Shown piece after piece: positions 40,965-49,420 of a stretch of DNA of 64,000 bases (position 1 is its first letter; each line of letters opens with the position of its first letter). A model generated the notes under the pieces. That model worked only from the letters and a program-made list of their open reading frames with translations. It ran no database searches and was not told where the DNA came from. A program made the translations under genes and the position numbers. The stretch spans positions 1-64,000 of the forward strand of contig JADLGO010000036.1 in assembly GCA_020849275.1 (NCBI GenBank). Reading direction: 5' to 3'. The DNA is from Chthonomonadales bacterium. Its GTDB lineage: Bacteria > Armatimonadota > Chthonomonadetes > Chthonomonadales > CAJBBX01.

Positions 40965-41702
40965 ATGAACGACATCCAAACGCAGACGACGATCGGACAG
41001 CTCGTCGCGGAGCGGCCCAGCCGCGCGCGCGTGTTCGAAACGCTCGGCCTGGACTACTGCTGCGGCGGCAAGGTCGCGCTCGACAAGGCCTGCGCCGAGC
41101 GCGGGCTCGATCTGGACTCGGTGGTTACCCGTCTGGAGGAGAGCGACGCCGGGCGTGCCGCCGAGACCGAGCGGGACCTGCGCAACGCCCCGCTCGCCGA
41201 GCTTGCGGACCACATCGTCGAGGTTCACCACGGCTTCCTCCGCCAGGAGTTGCCCAGGCTCTCGATGCTCTCCGCCAAGGTGGCCCAGGCTCACGGGCAG
41301 CGCTTCCCCGCGCTCGTGGAGGTGCAGGGCGTGTTCGAGGACATGCGAGCGGAGCTCGAGTCGCACACGATGAAGGAGGAGGGCGTCCTCTTCCCACTCT
41401 GCAAGCAGCTCGAGACCTCCACGGCGCTGCCGGACACCCACTTCGGGAGCGTGGCCAACCCGATCCGGGTGATGGAGCATGAGCACGACAGCGCCGGCGC
41501 CGCCCTGGCTCGGCTGAACAAGCTGACGGATGCTTACTCGACGCCCTCTGGCGTGTGCAACACCTACCGGGCGCTGATGGACGGTCTGGCGGAGTTGGAG
41601 CGCGACCTGCACCAGCACATCCACAAGGAGAACAACATCCTGTTCCCGCGTGCCCTGGCCGTCGAGGATGACCTGGCGCGCCGGACGGGTGCGCCGGCCT
41701 GA
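40965..41702 (+). CDS. ric: ScdA/YtfE-type di-iron iron-sulfur cluster repair protein
   Basis: A 245-residue RIC protein. The N-terminal ScdA domain holds TIGQLVAERPSRARVFETLG and LDYCCGGKVALDKAC (Cys32-Cys33). The hemerythrin-like domain carries the di-iron His/Glu ligands in DHIVEVHHGFLRQELPRL, SHTMKEEGVLFPL, MEHEHDSAGAALARL and LHQHIHKENNILFP. These proteins restore iron-sulfur clusters after NO or oxidative damage, or release NO-bound iron. AGGAAAGGA precedes the ATG at 40965. Divergence from an Rrf2 regulator is the classical NsrR-ytfE arrangement. Its neighbours downstream appear to process nitrate, a source of NO. Confidence 0.92.
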   Translation: MNDIQTQTTIGQLVAERPSRARVFETLGLDYCCGGKVALDKACAERGLDLDSVVTRLEESDAGRAAETERDLRNAPLAELADHIVEVHHGFLRQELPRLSMLSAKVAQAHGQRFPALVEVQGVFEDMRAELESHTMKEEGVLFPLCKQLETSTALPDTHFGSVANPIRVMEHEHDSAGAALARLNKLTDAYSTPSGVCNTYRALMDGLAELERDLHQHIHKENNILFPRALAVEDDLARRTGAPA

Positions 41703-41717
41703 CGACGGAACCGCGCG

Positions 41718-41745
41718 CCGGCGCTGGCGGAGCCGTCAGCGCCGG
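41718..41745 (+). terminator. Hairpin between ric and the YwiC-like gene
   Basis: CCGGCGCTG (41718-41726), a 10-nt loop, CAGCGCCGG (41737-41745). A perfect 9-bp stem, GC-rich and without U-tract; may terminate or partly attenuate transcription into the next gene. Confidence 0.45.
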
Positions 41746-41769
41746 TGCGTGGAGCCTCGAGGTTCCACG

Positions 41770-42639
41770 ATGCAGATCGCCGAAGGCACGGCAACGGCTG
41801 GGCGCCGGCGCGCCGAGTCCGGCGCGGTTCCCGTGCCGCGTGAGCACGGCGCGTGGGTGATTCTGGCGGTGCCGGCCGTGCTCGGCCTGGCCAGCGCTCC
41901 GGTTTCTCCCGATCCCTGGCTCACCCTGCTGCTGGCTGCCGCTACCGTGCTGGCGTTCCTCGGCCGGGAGGCGGTGGGGCGGATCATCCGGCGTCGGTCA
42001 AGCGCTTCGGACCGCCGCTGGGCCGCGGCGTGCGCGGCCGGCTGTGCGGCTGCAGCGCTGCCACTTCTGGCAGCCCGGCCGGCGCTCGCATGGGTCGCCC
42101 TGGCCGTCACGCTCCTCTTCGCCGGTCACTCTCTGCTGGTGGCGATCCCGGCGCGCAAGCGCCTTGACCGCAGCGTGCCCGGTGAGCTGCTCGGCGCGGC
42201 GGCGCTCTCGCTAGGGGCGGTGGCGGGCCGCGTGGTGGCGGGCGGCGCCTGGGACGGCGCGGCGTGGGTGCTCTGGCTGGCCTGCACGCTCTACTTCGCC
42301 GGCGGCGTCTTCTTCGTGAAGATGCTTCTTGCCGGGGTGAAGCTGCGGGAGCCCGTCACCCTGGCCGACCGGTTGCGAGTCGGTCGACGGTGCCTTGTCT
42401 ATCACGCGTTCCTCGTCTGTGCGGCTGTGGCGCTTGCGGCGATCATGGGCTCCTGGCCCGCATGGGGCCTGATCATCGCTGCGTTCGCGCCGGCCATCGT
42501 CCGCGCGGCTCGCGGCGTCGCGCGACTCTCGCCGCGCCTGCCGCGTCTCGTCCGAGTCGGCATCGGCGAGATGCTCTACACGTTCTGGTTCGCCGGCCTC
42601 CTCCTGGCGGCCATACGCGCGGCGGGCCACGCTAAGTAA
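41770..42639 (+). CDS. YwiC-like integral membrane protein
   Basis: A 289-residue polytopic membrane protein (about 9 helices). VPREHGAWVILAVPAVLGLA is the hallmark of YwiC-like proteins, and the later helices recall the UbiA fold. In Bacillus, ywiC lies beside nitrate respiration genes (ywiC-ywiD near narK and fnr), matching this location. Function unproven. A near-palindromic stretch (TGGAGCCTCGAGGTTCCA, 41750-41767) sits just before its ATG, where a ribosome binding site is expected. Confidence 0.75.
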   Translation: MQIAEGTATAGRRRAESGAVPVPREHGAWVILAVPAVLGLASAPVSPDPWLTLLLAAATVLAFLGREAVGRIIRRRSSASDRRWAAACAAGCAAAALPLLAARPALAWVALAVTLLFAGHSLLVAIPARKRLDRSVPGELLGAAALSLGAVAGRVVAGGAWDGAAWVLWLACTLYFAGGVFFVKMLLAGVKLREPVTLADRLRVGRRCLVYHAFLVCAAVALAAIMGSWPAWGLIIAAFAPAIVRAARGVARLSPRLPRLVRVGIGEMLYTFWFAGLLLAAIRAAGHAK

Positions 42640-42971
42640 GCGCCACACCGCCTCTCGACGCACCTCGCCACACGCAACTCCCCCACTTGCGGGCCCGCCG
42701 ATCGGCTACGCCGAGATCGACCACTCCGGTCGGGCCCGAGCCGCGTTCTGCCCAACGGAGCCGGCACGCCGCCCATCCTCAGGGCGCGATCGCCGCCCCC
42801 GGTACGAGCGGGAATCAGCCGCTCGTCGCAAGACGCTACGAAAACACGGCTCAGGCTGGTACTATGCATCCGAGTCACGTCCATGTTGCCGGGCTCGGTT
42901 GCCTCGGGCACCGATCGAGCGTGCTCCCGTGCGGTGCCTTGTGCGAGATCAAGCCTCACCGGTAGGAGCGG
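42640..42971. other. Intergenic region upstream of the ferredoxin-Rieske-narK unit
   Basis: About 330 bp without a convincing gene: the frames read as Arg/Pro-rich noise. TACTAT at 42863 is a possible -10 box but has no good -35 partner. No FNR-type TTGAT-N4-ATCAA was seen. TAGGAGCGG just before 42972 is the ribosome binding site of the next gene. Confidence 0.4.
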
Positions 42972-43583
42972 ATGGACAGCGTCTTCATTGTTGATCCGGC
43001 CAGATGTATCGGCTGCGAGGCGTGCGTGCAGGCTTGCGCGGAGTGCGGGACCCATCGCGGCGTCTCGATGATCCACCTCGAGTTCGTCGATCGCGCCCAC
43101 TCCGTTCAGACGACGCCGCAGGTCTGCATGCACTGCGAGGAGCCGACCTGCGCTCAGGTATGCCCTGCGGATGCGATCAAGCAGACGCCGGACGGCGTCA
43201 CGCAATCGTCGCTGAAGCCCCGCTGCATCGGCTGTCAGAACTGCGTGCTGGCCTGCCCATACGGGGTGCCGAAGTACCAGGTCGAGATCGACCAGATGAT
43301 GAAGTGCGACATGTGCTATGACCGCACGTCGGTGGGCAAGCGGCCGATGTGCGCCACGGTCTGCCCTTCCGAAGCGCTCTACTTCGGGCCGCTCGAGGAG
43401 TGGCGCGGCCGGAGGCGCGGCCGGCCGGTGGGCACGTGGCGCTTCGGGCGGCAGGTGGTGCGCACACGCGTAATGATGGTGATGCCCGAGTCCGTTGACC
43501 GGATCGATGTGTGGGCGGACAAGCGGCAGGGCGCCGGCAGGGAGGACAGGCTGGATGAGCGACGAGCCGAAGTGGCGGACTGA
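42972..43583 (+). CDS. Four-cluster 4Fe-4S ferredoxin-type electron transfer protein (NrfC/NarH-like)
   Basis: A 203-residue iron-sulfur protein with four complete Cys quartets: 12/15/18/22 ([11 protein letters not shown]), 52/55/60/64, 85/88/91/95 ([11 protein letters not shown]) and 112/115/127/131. That is the pattern of NrfC, DmsB and NarH-type subunits holding four [4Fe-4S] clusters. An extra Cys25 is present. No signal peptide, so it is cytoplasmic. RBS TAGGAG lies before the ATG. It overlaps the Rieske gene by 29 bp. It probably passes electrons from the membrane subunits to the molybdenum enzyme encoded downstream. Confidence 0.88.
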   Translation: MDSVFIVDPARCIGCEACVQACAECGTHRGVSMIHLEFVDRAHSVQTTPQVCMHCEEPTCAQVCPADAIKQTPDGVTQSSLKPRCIGCQNCVLACPYGVPKYQVEIDQMMKCDMCYDRTSVGKRPMCATVCPSEALYFGPLEEWRGRRRGRPVGTWRFGRQVVRTRVMMVMPESVDRIDVWADKRQGAGREDRLDERRAEVAD

Positions 43584-44043
43584 CTTCCCGATCCGCTGGG
43601 AGGGCGACAACTACACGACCCGGCGGGAGTTCACGAAGTTTCTGGTGCTTGCCTCGGGCGCCACGTTCCTGGGCAATGGCTACTTCGTGGTGAAGCGGCT
43701 CGACCAGCAGCGCGAGGAGCACCCGACCGTCGACGTGGCATCGGTCGGCGAGGTCCCGGTCGGGGGCGTTAAGCTATTCCGCTATCCCACCGAGGACATC
43801 CCGGCGGTGCTGATCCGTCTGGGCGAGGACGAGTACGTGGCCTTCCTGCAGCGCTGCACGCACCTGAGCTGCCCCGTACACTACATCCGGGAGCGCGAGC
43901 GCATTGAGTGCCCGTGTCACAACGGCGTGTTCGATGCTCGGACGGGCCGTGTCGTCGAGGGGCCGCCGCCCCGGCCGCTGCCGCGAATCCGGCTTCGCGT
44001 GGCCGACGGCCGGATCCAGGCCGAAGGGATTATGCCCGCATGA
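43555..44043 (+). CDS. Tat-type Rieske [2Fe-2S] protein
   Basis: A 162-residue Rieske protein. The N-terminus has [20 protein letters not shown], a twin-arginine motif with one hydrophobic helix, as in membrane-anchored Rieske subunits. The cluster ligands are C101-x-H103 (CTHLSCP) and C119-x-x-H122 (CPCHNG), with Cys106 and Cys121 placed for the usual disulfide. The GxFD region reads [20 protein letters not shown]. Such a protein takes electrons from quinol with a cytochrome b partner. Its start lies within the ferredoxin gene and its stop overlaps the next start as ATGA. Confidence 0.9.
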   Translation: MSDEPKWRTDFPIRWEGDNYTTRREFTKFLVLASGATFLGNGYFVVKRLDQQREEHPTVDVASVGEVPVGGVKLFRYPTEDIPAVLIRLGEDEYVAFLQRCTHLSCPVHYIRERERIECPCHNGVFDARTGRVVEGPPPRPLPRIRLRVADGRIQAEGIMPA

Positions 44044-44288
44044 CCACCGGCGACTCGCGGCATCGGGACCTCGAGCGGCGCACTGCGCCCGTCACGATGC
44101 TGATGATGTGCGTGCTGCTGGTGCTGTTCATCCAGCTCTGGCTCGTGACCATCGCGCTCGAGGAGCACCTGGCCGCGCACTCGAGCCTTGCGGTCCCGAC
44201 CTTCCTGGCGTCGGGAGGCTGCTTCCTGCTCAATCTGTGGCTTCTGCGCTACCTCTACCGCGTGGAGCGGGGGCGCAAGGAGGGCTGA
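44040..44288 (+). CDS. Small membrane protein of the Rieske-narK unit (DUF6755-like)
   Basis: An 82-residue protein with two predicted helices: VTMLMMCVLLVLFIQLWLVT and PTFLASGGCFLLNLWLLRYL. It resembles a small uncharacterised membrane family (DUF6755, from memory) seen beside Rieske and nitrate genes. Probable structural or assembly subunit of the membrane complex. It starts by ATGA overlap with the Rieske stop and ends 1 bp before the narK start, so it is firmly in the operon. Confidence 0.65.
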   Translation: MTTGDSRHRDLERRTAPVTMLMMCVLLVLFIQLWLVTIALEEHLAAHSSLAVPTFLASGGCFLLNLWLLRYLYRVERGRKEG

Positions 44289-44289
44289 C

Positions 44290-45471
44290 ATGCGTGGTGC
44301 GAATCGGGCGCTCGCGTTCTCGAGCCTGGCGTTCGCCATCTCCTTCGCCGTCTGGGGGCTCATATCCCCGATGGCGAAGACGTTCCAGACGATGTACGGC
44401 CTGAGCGAACAGCAGGTGTGGGTGCTGATCGCGGCGCCCGTGCTGCTAGGCTCGGTGATGCGGCTGCCGATGGGGATGCTAGCGGACCGATGGGGCGGGC
44501 GGACGGTGTTCGGCGGCCTGCTCGTGTTCAGCGCGCTGCCGGCGACGATGCTCACGCTGTCCACCTCCTATCCCTCGCTGCTGGCGTGGAGCGTCGTGCT
44601 CGGCATGGCGGGCACCTCGTTCTCCATCGGCGTCGCGTTCACGTCGCCGTGGTTTCCGCCGGAGCGCCAGGGCTTCGCGCTGGGGGTCTACGGCGCGGGC
44701 AACATCGGCCAGAGCGTGGCGCTCTTTGGCGTACCGCTCCTCGTTGGCGTGCTTGGTGGCTGGCAGCGGGCCTACCTCGTCTTCGCCGCCGGCTCGCTGG
44801 TCTGGGGCGTGCTCTTCCTGTGGCAGGCGCGCGACGCGCCCCGCGCGCGCGCGCCGCGCACGTTCGGCGACATGCTGCGCTTGCTGGGGCGCAGCCCGAT
44901 GGCCTGGGTGCTGGCCGCCTTCTACTTCGTCACCTTTGGTGGCTTCGTGGCGCTGAGCATCGGCCTACCGAAGCTCCTCCAGGAGCTCTTCGGCCTCACG
45001 CGCCAGGACGCGGGGATGCGCGTGGCCGGCTTCGTCCTCCTGGCCACGGCCGCGCGTCCGGTTGGTGGGTGGCTGAGCGACCGCATCGGCGGTGCACGCT
45101 TGCTCGCGGGCGTGTTCGCCGTGGCCGGGGTGCTGGCCTTCGGCATGACACACGAGGGCATCCTTCTCTTCACCGTGGGGGCGCTCGGCATGGCCGCGTG
45201 CCTGGGGCTTGGCAATGGGGCCGTCTTCAAGCTCGTCCCGCAGCACTTCCCGCGCGACACCGGTACCGTGACGGGTCTTGTCGGCGCGATGGGCGGCCTG
45301 GGCGGCTTCTTTCCGCCGCTCGTGTTGGGCCTGATCAAGACCGCGACGGGCAGCTATGGAGCCGGGTTCGTGCTGCTCTCTGCCTTCTGTCTGGCGAGCC
45401 TGGGTCTGCTCTACGGCGCGCTCCTGCATCCTCGGGCACGATGGCGCGGCGCCAACGCGGCCGGGACCTAG
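44290..45471 (+). CDS. narK: NarK-type nitrate/nitrite transporter (MFS)
   Basis: A 393-residue major facilitator with 12 predicted helices. SVMRLPMGMLADRWGGRTVF contains the conserved Arg58 and A-motif. SIGVAFTSPWFPPERQGFAL then GVYGAGNIGQS form the nitrate signature of the NNP family. The second half has GGFVALSIGLPKLLQELFGL and GNGAVFKLVP-QHFPRDTG, the usual second signature. It would import nitrate or exchange nitrate for nitrite across the inner membrane. It directly follows the small membrane gene and precedes the cytochrome b gene by 22 bp. Confidence 0.93.
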   Translation: MRGANRALAFSSLAFAISFAVWGLISPMAKTFQTMYGLSEQQVWVLIAAPVLLGSVMRLPMGMLADRWGGRTVFGGLLVFSALPATMLTLSTSYPSLLAWSVVLGMAGTSFSIGVAFTSPWFPPERQGFALGVYGAGNIGQSVALFGVPLLVGVLGGWQRAYLVFAAGSLVWGVLFLWQARDAPRARAPRTFGDMLRLLGRSPMAWVLAAFYFVTFGGFVALSIGLPKLLQELFGLTRQDAGMRVAGFVLLATAARPVGGWLSDRIGGARLLAGVFAVAGVLAFGMTHEGILLFTVGALGMAACLGLGNGAVFKLVPQHFPRDTGTVTGLVGAMGGLGGFFPPLVLGLIKTATGSYGAGFVLLSAFCLASLGLLYGALLHPRARWRGANAAGT

Positions 45472-45493
45472 CGGCAGGTCAGGGGGCAGCGCG

Positions 45494-46537
45494 GTGCGCA
45501 AGCAACTCGATCTGGGCGCCACACGGGCGGGGGTTACGGCGGCGGGCCTGCACGTCATCGCCATCCTCGTTGGCTCGGGCGGGCTGAGGCACTTCGACCC
45601 GGCGCTCATCGCCTACACGAGCGCCTCCGTCATCGCCGCCTTCGGAATCGTCTATCGATACAGCGTTTGGCTTCAGCGCCCGCCGACCCGGCTCTACTGG
45701 CGGCGCGGTTGGGAGTTGTTCCTCAGGCCATCGCGGCTGGCGGGCAACGCCGCCTGGCTGGCTCGCCTGCTCTGGACGCAGGTCGTGGCGCAGACGTTCG
45801 TTGCGCGCCGCGACCGGGTGCGCTGGAGGGCACACCTGCTGATCTCCTGGGGATGTCTGGCGGCGTCGGCGGTCACGTTCCCGCTCGTGTTCGGCTGGGT
45901 GCACTTCGAGGCGGACCCGCGCGACCCGTCCGCCTACCGAGCCTTCGTGCTCGGAGTCGCCGCGGGCGTCTTTCCCGCCCACTCCCTGGTCGGCTGGCTC
46001 ACGTTTCACGTGCTGGACGTGTGCGCCGTCGCCATCCTCGTCGGCATGGCGTGGGTCTTCCGGCGCCGCATGTTCGACCGCGGCGCGATGAGCGTGCAGC
46101 AGTTCGGCATGGACTTCCTGCCGCTCGTCCTCCTGTTCGCCATCTGCGTCACCGGGCTGATGCTCACCGTTAGCAGCCTCTGGATGCGTGGCTACTCCTA
46201 CACCTTTCTTGCGATGTTGCACGCGTTCACGGTCATTGTGACGCTGCTCTACCTGCCCTTCGGCAAGTTCTTCCACGTCTTCCAGCGGCCGGCGAACCTG
46301 GGTGTCCACTTCTATAGACGAGAGGGTGACGAGACCGGCCAGACGGCCTGCGCGCGGTGTGGCTCCACCTTCGCCGCGGAGATGCACGTCCGCGACCTCG
46401 AGACCGTGCTCGATCAACTGGGAATCGACCAGGGCATGGAGGGCGGCGGGCACTACCAGCGTGTGTGCCCGCCTTGCCGCCGAAAGCTCGTCGCGCTGAC
46501 GCAACTCGATGCGATCGGCGGCCCCGGGTTCCTGTGA
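45494..46537 (+). CDS. NarI-like cytochrome b membrane subunit with C-terminal zinc ribbon
   Basis: A 347-residue protein with about six membrane helices. Candidate heme ligands are His114 (RAHLLISWG), His163 and His172 (PAHSLVGWLTFHVLD), His243 (MLHAFTVIVT) and His261 (KFFHVFQRP), as in NarI/HdrE-type quinol-oxidising subunits. The C-terminal 70 residues add a CxxC...CxxC ribbon (Cys286, 289, 325, 328: ACARCG and CPPCRR), not part of classical NarI. GTG 45494 follows AGGGGG by 7 nt. It would take electrons from quinol for the ferredoxin-type subunit and the molybdenum enzyme. Confidence 0.75.
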   Translation: MRKQLDLGATRAGVTAAGLHVIAILVGSGGLRHFDPALIAYTSASVIAAFGIVYRYSVWLQRPPTRLYWRRGWELFLRPSRLAGNAAWLARLLWTQVVAQTFVARRDRVRWRAHLLISWGCLAASAVTFPLVFGWVHFEADPRDPSAYRAFVLGVAAGVFPAHSLVGWLTFHVLDVCAVAILVGMAWVFRRRMFDRGAMSVQQFGMDFLPLVLLFAICVTGLMLTVSSLWMRGYSYTFLAMLHAFTVIVTLLYLPFGKFFHVFQRPANLGVHFYRREGDETGQTACARCGSTFAAEMHVRDLETVLDQLGIDQGMEGGGHYQRVCPPCRRKLVALTQLDAIGGPGFL

Positions 46538-46609
46538 ACCGAGGCCGGCGCGACCATGCGCCGCCGGGACATGCCCGGCGGCGCATGGATGCAAGCAGAG
46601 CGGAGCGCC

Positions 46610-47084
46610 CTACCGCCGGCGCCGCAGGAACGGCAGACCGCTGGCCCCGCCGCACAACTGCAACGCCAGGCTGCCAGGCCTGCTGGTTGGAGCCCACTGC
46701 GTAGTCGAGCGAGTCGGGCGACACGTAGGCGGTAGCCGAGTTCAGCACGAACGCCTGGAAGCTCAGCGTGGCCGACAGGACATCGCTCGGGATGACGAAC
46801 TCCTGGTAGAGCACGTGCGAGCCAGGGCCGCTCTGGTCGGTCATGGCTGCCCTGGCGCCCTCGGGAGGCGCTGGCACGACGAACAGGTTGACCGGCGAGC
46901 CCGTGCCGACCTGCAGGAGCCACGCGCCGCTGCCTCCCGGCTGGTCCAGGACCGTCCAGCCGGCGATCCCGGATTCGAAGCCCCCGTTGGTGACTAGCTC
47001 AACGGCGCAGGCCGGCTTCACGAGCGCGAGGCCGAGCATGGCGGCCACGCCCAACGCCAACCGTGTGGTGAGAGCGAGACGCAT
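46610..47084 (-). pseudogene. Collapsed PEP-CTERM-type secreted protein gene
   Basis: Reverse reading from the ATG at 47084 (after AGGAGGTG) gives a signal peptide (RLALTTRLALGVAAMLGLAL) and a PEP-CTERM-family N-domain: VELVTNGGFESGIAGWTVLD, AMTDQSGPGSHVLYQEFVIP and SLDYAVGSNQQ. Normally a second half and a Pro-Glu-Pro tail follow. Here, at about 46676, the reading shifts frame, and the other frame gives GSLALQLCGGASGLPFLRRRR then stop, a typical PEP-CTERM tail without PEP. An internal deletion with a frame change explains both parts. The unshifted frame continues without sense. Probably not functional. Confidence 0.7.
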
Positions 47085-47227
47085 CGAGACACCTCCTGTA
47101 GCGACATGAATTGCATGCAAGGGGCACTGTCGATCCGCCATGTGCGAGATGCGTGCCAGAATGGGCGCCTCGGGCACCGGGCAGCCTGGGCGGTTGGCGG
47201 GACGATGAGGCGAACGAGGAGAGGGCT

Positions 47228-49411
47228 ATGGCAAGACCACCGGCGCCGGTCGAGCGACTGATCGAGCAGTTCGGACCGCACCCACAGCACGCCCCGCCGG
47301 GGGGCTGGCATACCGGCAGCGAGCCAGATCGCCTCGTGCCCACGCACTGCTGCTTCTGCGGGCAGCAGTGCGGCATCGTCCTGAAGGTGAAGGACAACCG
47401 GGTCGTCGGGTTCGAGCCCCGCGAGGACTTCCCGTTCAACCGCGGCAAGCTCTGCCCCAAGGGCGTGAAGCGCTACATGCAGAACGAGCACCCGGACCGG
47501 CTGCTGCGGCCGCTCGCGCGCACCGGCGCCGGCTTCGCGCCGATCTCCTGGGACGAAGCGCTGGACCGGACGGCGCGGGCGATCCGGCGTATTCAGGGCG
47601 AGCACGGCCGTGACGCCTTCGCGATGCTCTCCGGGGTATCGCTCACGAACGAGAAGTCCTACCTGATCGGGAAGTTCGCGCGCCTCGCCCTCCAGACGGC
47701 GAACCTGGACTACAACGGGCGCCTCTGCATGGTCTCCGCTGGCGCCGGCAACAAGAAGGCGTTCGGCATCGACCGGGCCGCCAACCCGTGGGACGACATC
47801 GTGCTGGCCGACGTGATCCTGGTGGCCGGCGCCAACGTGGCGGAGTGCGCCCCGATCACGACGGACTACATCTGGCGGGCGCGCGACCGCGGGGCGAAGC
47901 TCATCATGGTCGACCCGCGCGTCACGCCGCTGGCCCGCACGGCGGACCTGCATATCCCCGTTCGGCCCGGCGGCGACGTGGCGCTGATGAACGGGATCCT
48001 GCACGTGGTGATCGCGCGCGGCTGGGTTGACCGCGGATTCGTGGGCGCGCATACGTCGGGATTCGCCGAAGTGGAGGACGCCGTTCGTGAGTATACGCCG
48101 GAGCGCGCGGGCGAGCTCGCCGGAGTCGATCCGGCGCTGATCGTTCGGGCCGCCGAGATGTGGGGCCCGGCGCACACGAGCTTCCTATTGCACGCCCGGG
48201 GTATTGAGCACCATACAAAGGGCGTCGACAACGTGCTCTCCTGCATCAACCTGGTTCTGGCCACGGGGCGCATTGGCCGGCCAGGCTGCGGATACGGCAC
48301 GATCACCGGGCAGGGCAATGGGCAGGGCGGGCGCGAGCACGGCCACAAGTGCGACCAGCTTCCGGGCAACCGCGACATCGAGAACCCGGAGCATCGGCGT
48401 TACATCGCCGGGGTCTGGGGGGTCGCCGAAGAGGAGATACCCGGCAAGGGCCACTCGGCGGAGGAGATCATCGAGCTCGCGCACGCGGGAGAGATTCGGG
48501 GGCTGCTCTCGATCTGCTTCAACCCGCTGGTGTCGCTCCCGGACTCCTCGTTCACCCGGGAGGCGCTCAACCGTCTGGAGCACTACACGGTCATCGACTT
48601 CTTCATGAGCGAGACCGCGCGCCACGCCGACATCGTGCTTCCGGGCTCGCTCCACGAGGAGGATGACGGGACGTCGACCAGCGTCGAGGGGCGCGTCATC
48701 CGCATCCGGCAGGCCGTCGATCCCCCTGGCGAGGCGCGCAAGGACTGGCGCATCCTGCTCGACCTTGCCCAGCGGCTCGGGCGCGGGCAGTACTTCCGCT
48801 ATGAGTCGCCCGCGGAGATGTTTGACGAGTTGCGCCTCGCCTCGCGCGGCGGAACGGCCGACTACTTCGGCATCACGTACGAGAAGGTCGAGCGCCAGCA
48901 AGGTGTCTTCTGGCCCTGCCCGTCCCTGGAGCACCCGGGCACTCCCCGGCTCTTCGAGGGCGGCCGGTTCCCGACGCCCGACGGCCGCGCGCGCTTCAAC
49001 GCGGTGCGCTATCGCCCGCCGGCGGAGCCGACGGACGCCGAGTATCCGATCGTACTAACCACCGGCCGCGTGGTGAGCCAGTACCTGAGCGGGAGCCAGA
49101 CCCGGCGTATTGGGGGCCTGCTGGATCAGTATCCCGAGCCGCTCGTCGAGATGCACCCGGCGCTCGCCGGGCGCCTCGGCGTGGGGGCGGGTGATACGGT
49201 GACGGTGGAGAGCCGGCGCGGCGAGGTGACGCTGAAGGCGAGTGTGGTGACGACGATCCGCGAGGACACGGTCTTCATCCCGTACCACTGGGCGGAGCGC
49301 CAGTCCGCGAACCTTCTGACGATCCGCGCACTGGACCCGGTGTCGAAGATCCCGGAGTTCAAGGTGTGCGCGGTACGCGTTCGGCGCGCCGATGGCGGCG
49401 GGGCCGCGTAG
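47228..49411 (+). CDS. Molybdopterin oxidoreductase, NapA/NasC-type nitrate reductase catalytic subunit
   Basis: A 727-residue enzyme. An N-terminal [4Fe-4S] site has C41-x2-C44-x3-C48 and C76 ([15 protein letters not shown]). The molybdenum ligand is Cys167 in [19 protein letters not shown], as in Nap[21 protein letters not shown] and [21 protein letters not shown] bind the two MGD cofactors, and the C-terminal domain has [18 protein letters not shown]. No Tat signal: probably cytoplasmic, like NasC/NarB. GAGGAGAGGG precedes the ATG. It belongs with the ferredoxin, Rieske, NarK and cytochrome b genes; an antisense PEP-CTERM remnant lies between. Nitrate as substrate is inferred, formate or other oxyanions are possible. 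Confidence 0.85.
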   Translation: MARPPAPVERLIEQFGPHPQHAPPGGWHTGSEPDRLVPTHCCFCGQQCGIVLKVKDNRVVGFEPREDFPFNRGKLCPKGVKRYMQNEHPDRLLRPLARTGAGFAPISWDEALDRTARAIRRIQGEHGRDAFAMLSGVSLTNEKSYLIGKFARLALQTANLDYNGRLCMVSAGAGNKKAFGIDRAANPWDDIVLADVILVAGANVAECAPITTDYIWRARDRGAKLIMVDPRVTPLARTADLHIPVRPGGDVALMNGILHVVIARGWVDRGFVGAHTSGFAEVEDAVREYTPERAGELAGVDPALIVRAAEMWGPAHTSFLLHARGIEHHTKGVDNVLSCINLVLATGRIGRPGCGYGTITGQGNGQGGREHGHKCDQLPGNRDIENPEHRRYIAGVWGVAEEEIPGKGHSAEEIIELAHAGEIRGLLSICFNPLVSLPDSSFTREALNRLEHYTVIDFFMSETARHADIVLPGSLHEEDDGTSTSVEGRVIRIRQAVDPPGEARKDWRILLDLAQRLGRGQYFRYESPAEMFDELRLASRGGTADYFGITYEKVERQQGVFWPCPSLEHPGTPRLFEGGRFPTPDGRARFNAVRYRPPAEPTDAEYPIVLTTGRVVSQYLSGSQTRRIGGLLDQYPEPLVEMHPALAGRLGVGAGDTVTVESRRGEVTLKASVVTTIREDTVFIPYHWAERQSANLLTIRALDPVSKIPEFKVCAVRVRRADGGGAA

Positions 49412-49420
49412 GCGGGGCGA

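Noticed and set aside
42687-42965. 92-codon open frame before the ferredoxin gene
   Set aside because: Arg/Pro/Ser-rich composition, no ribosome binding site and no domain; treated as intergenic.
47112-47121. TTGCATGCAA palindrome upstream of the nitrate reductase gene
   Set aside because: Only 10 bp, common by chance, and not placed at a recognisable promoter.
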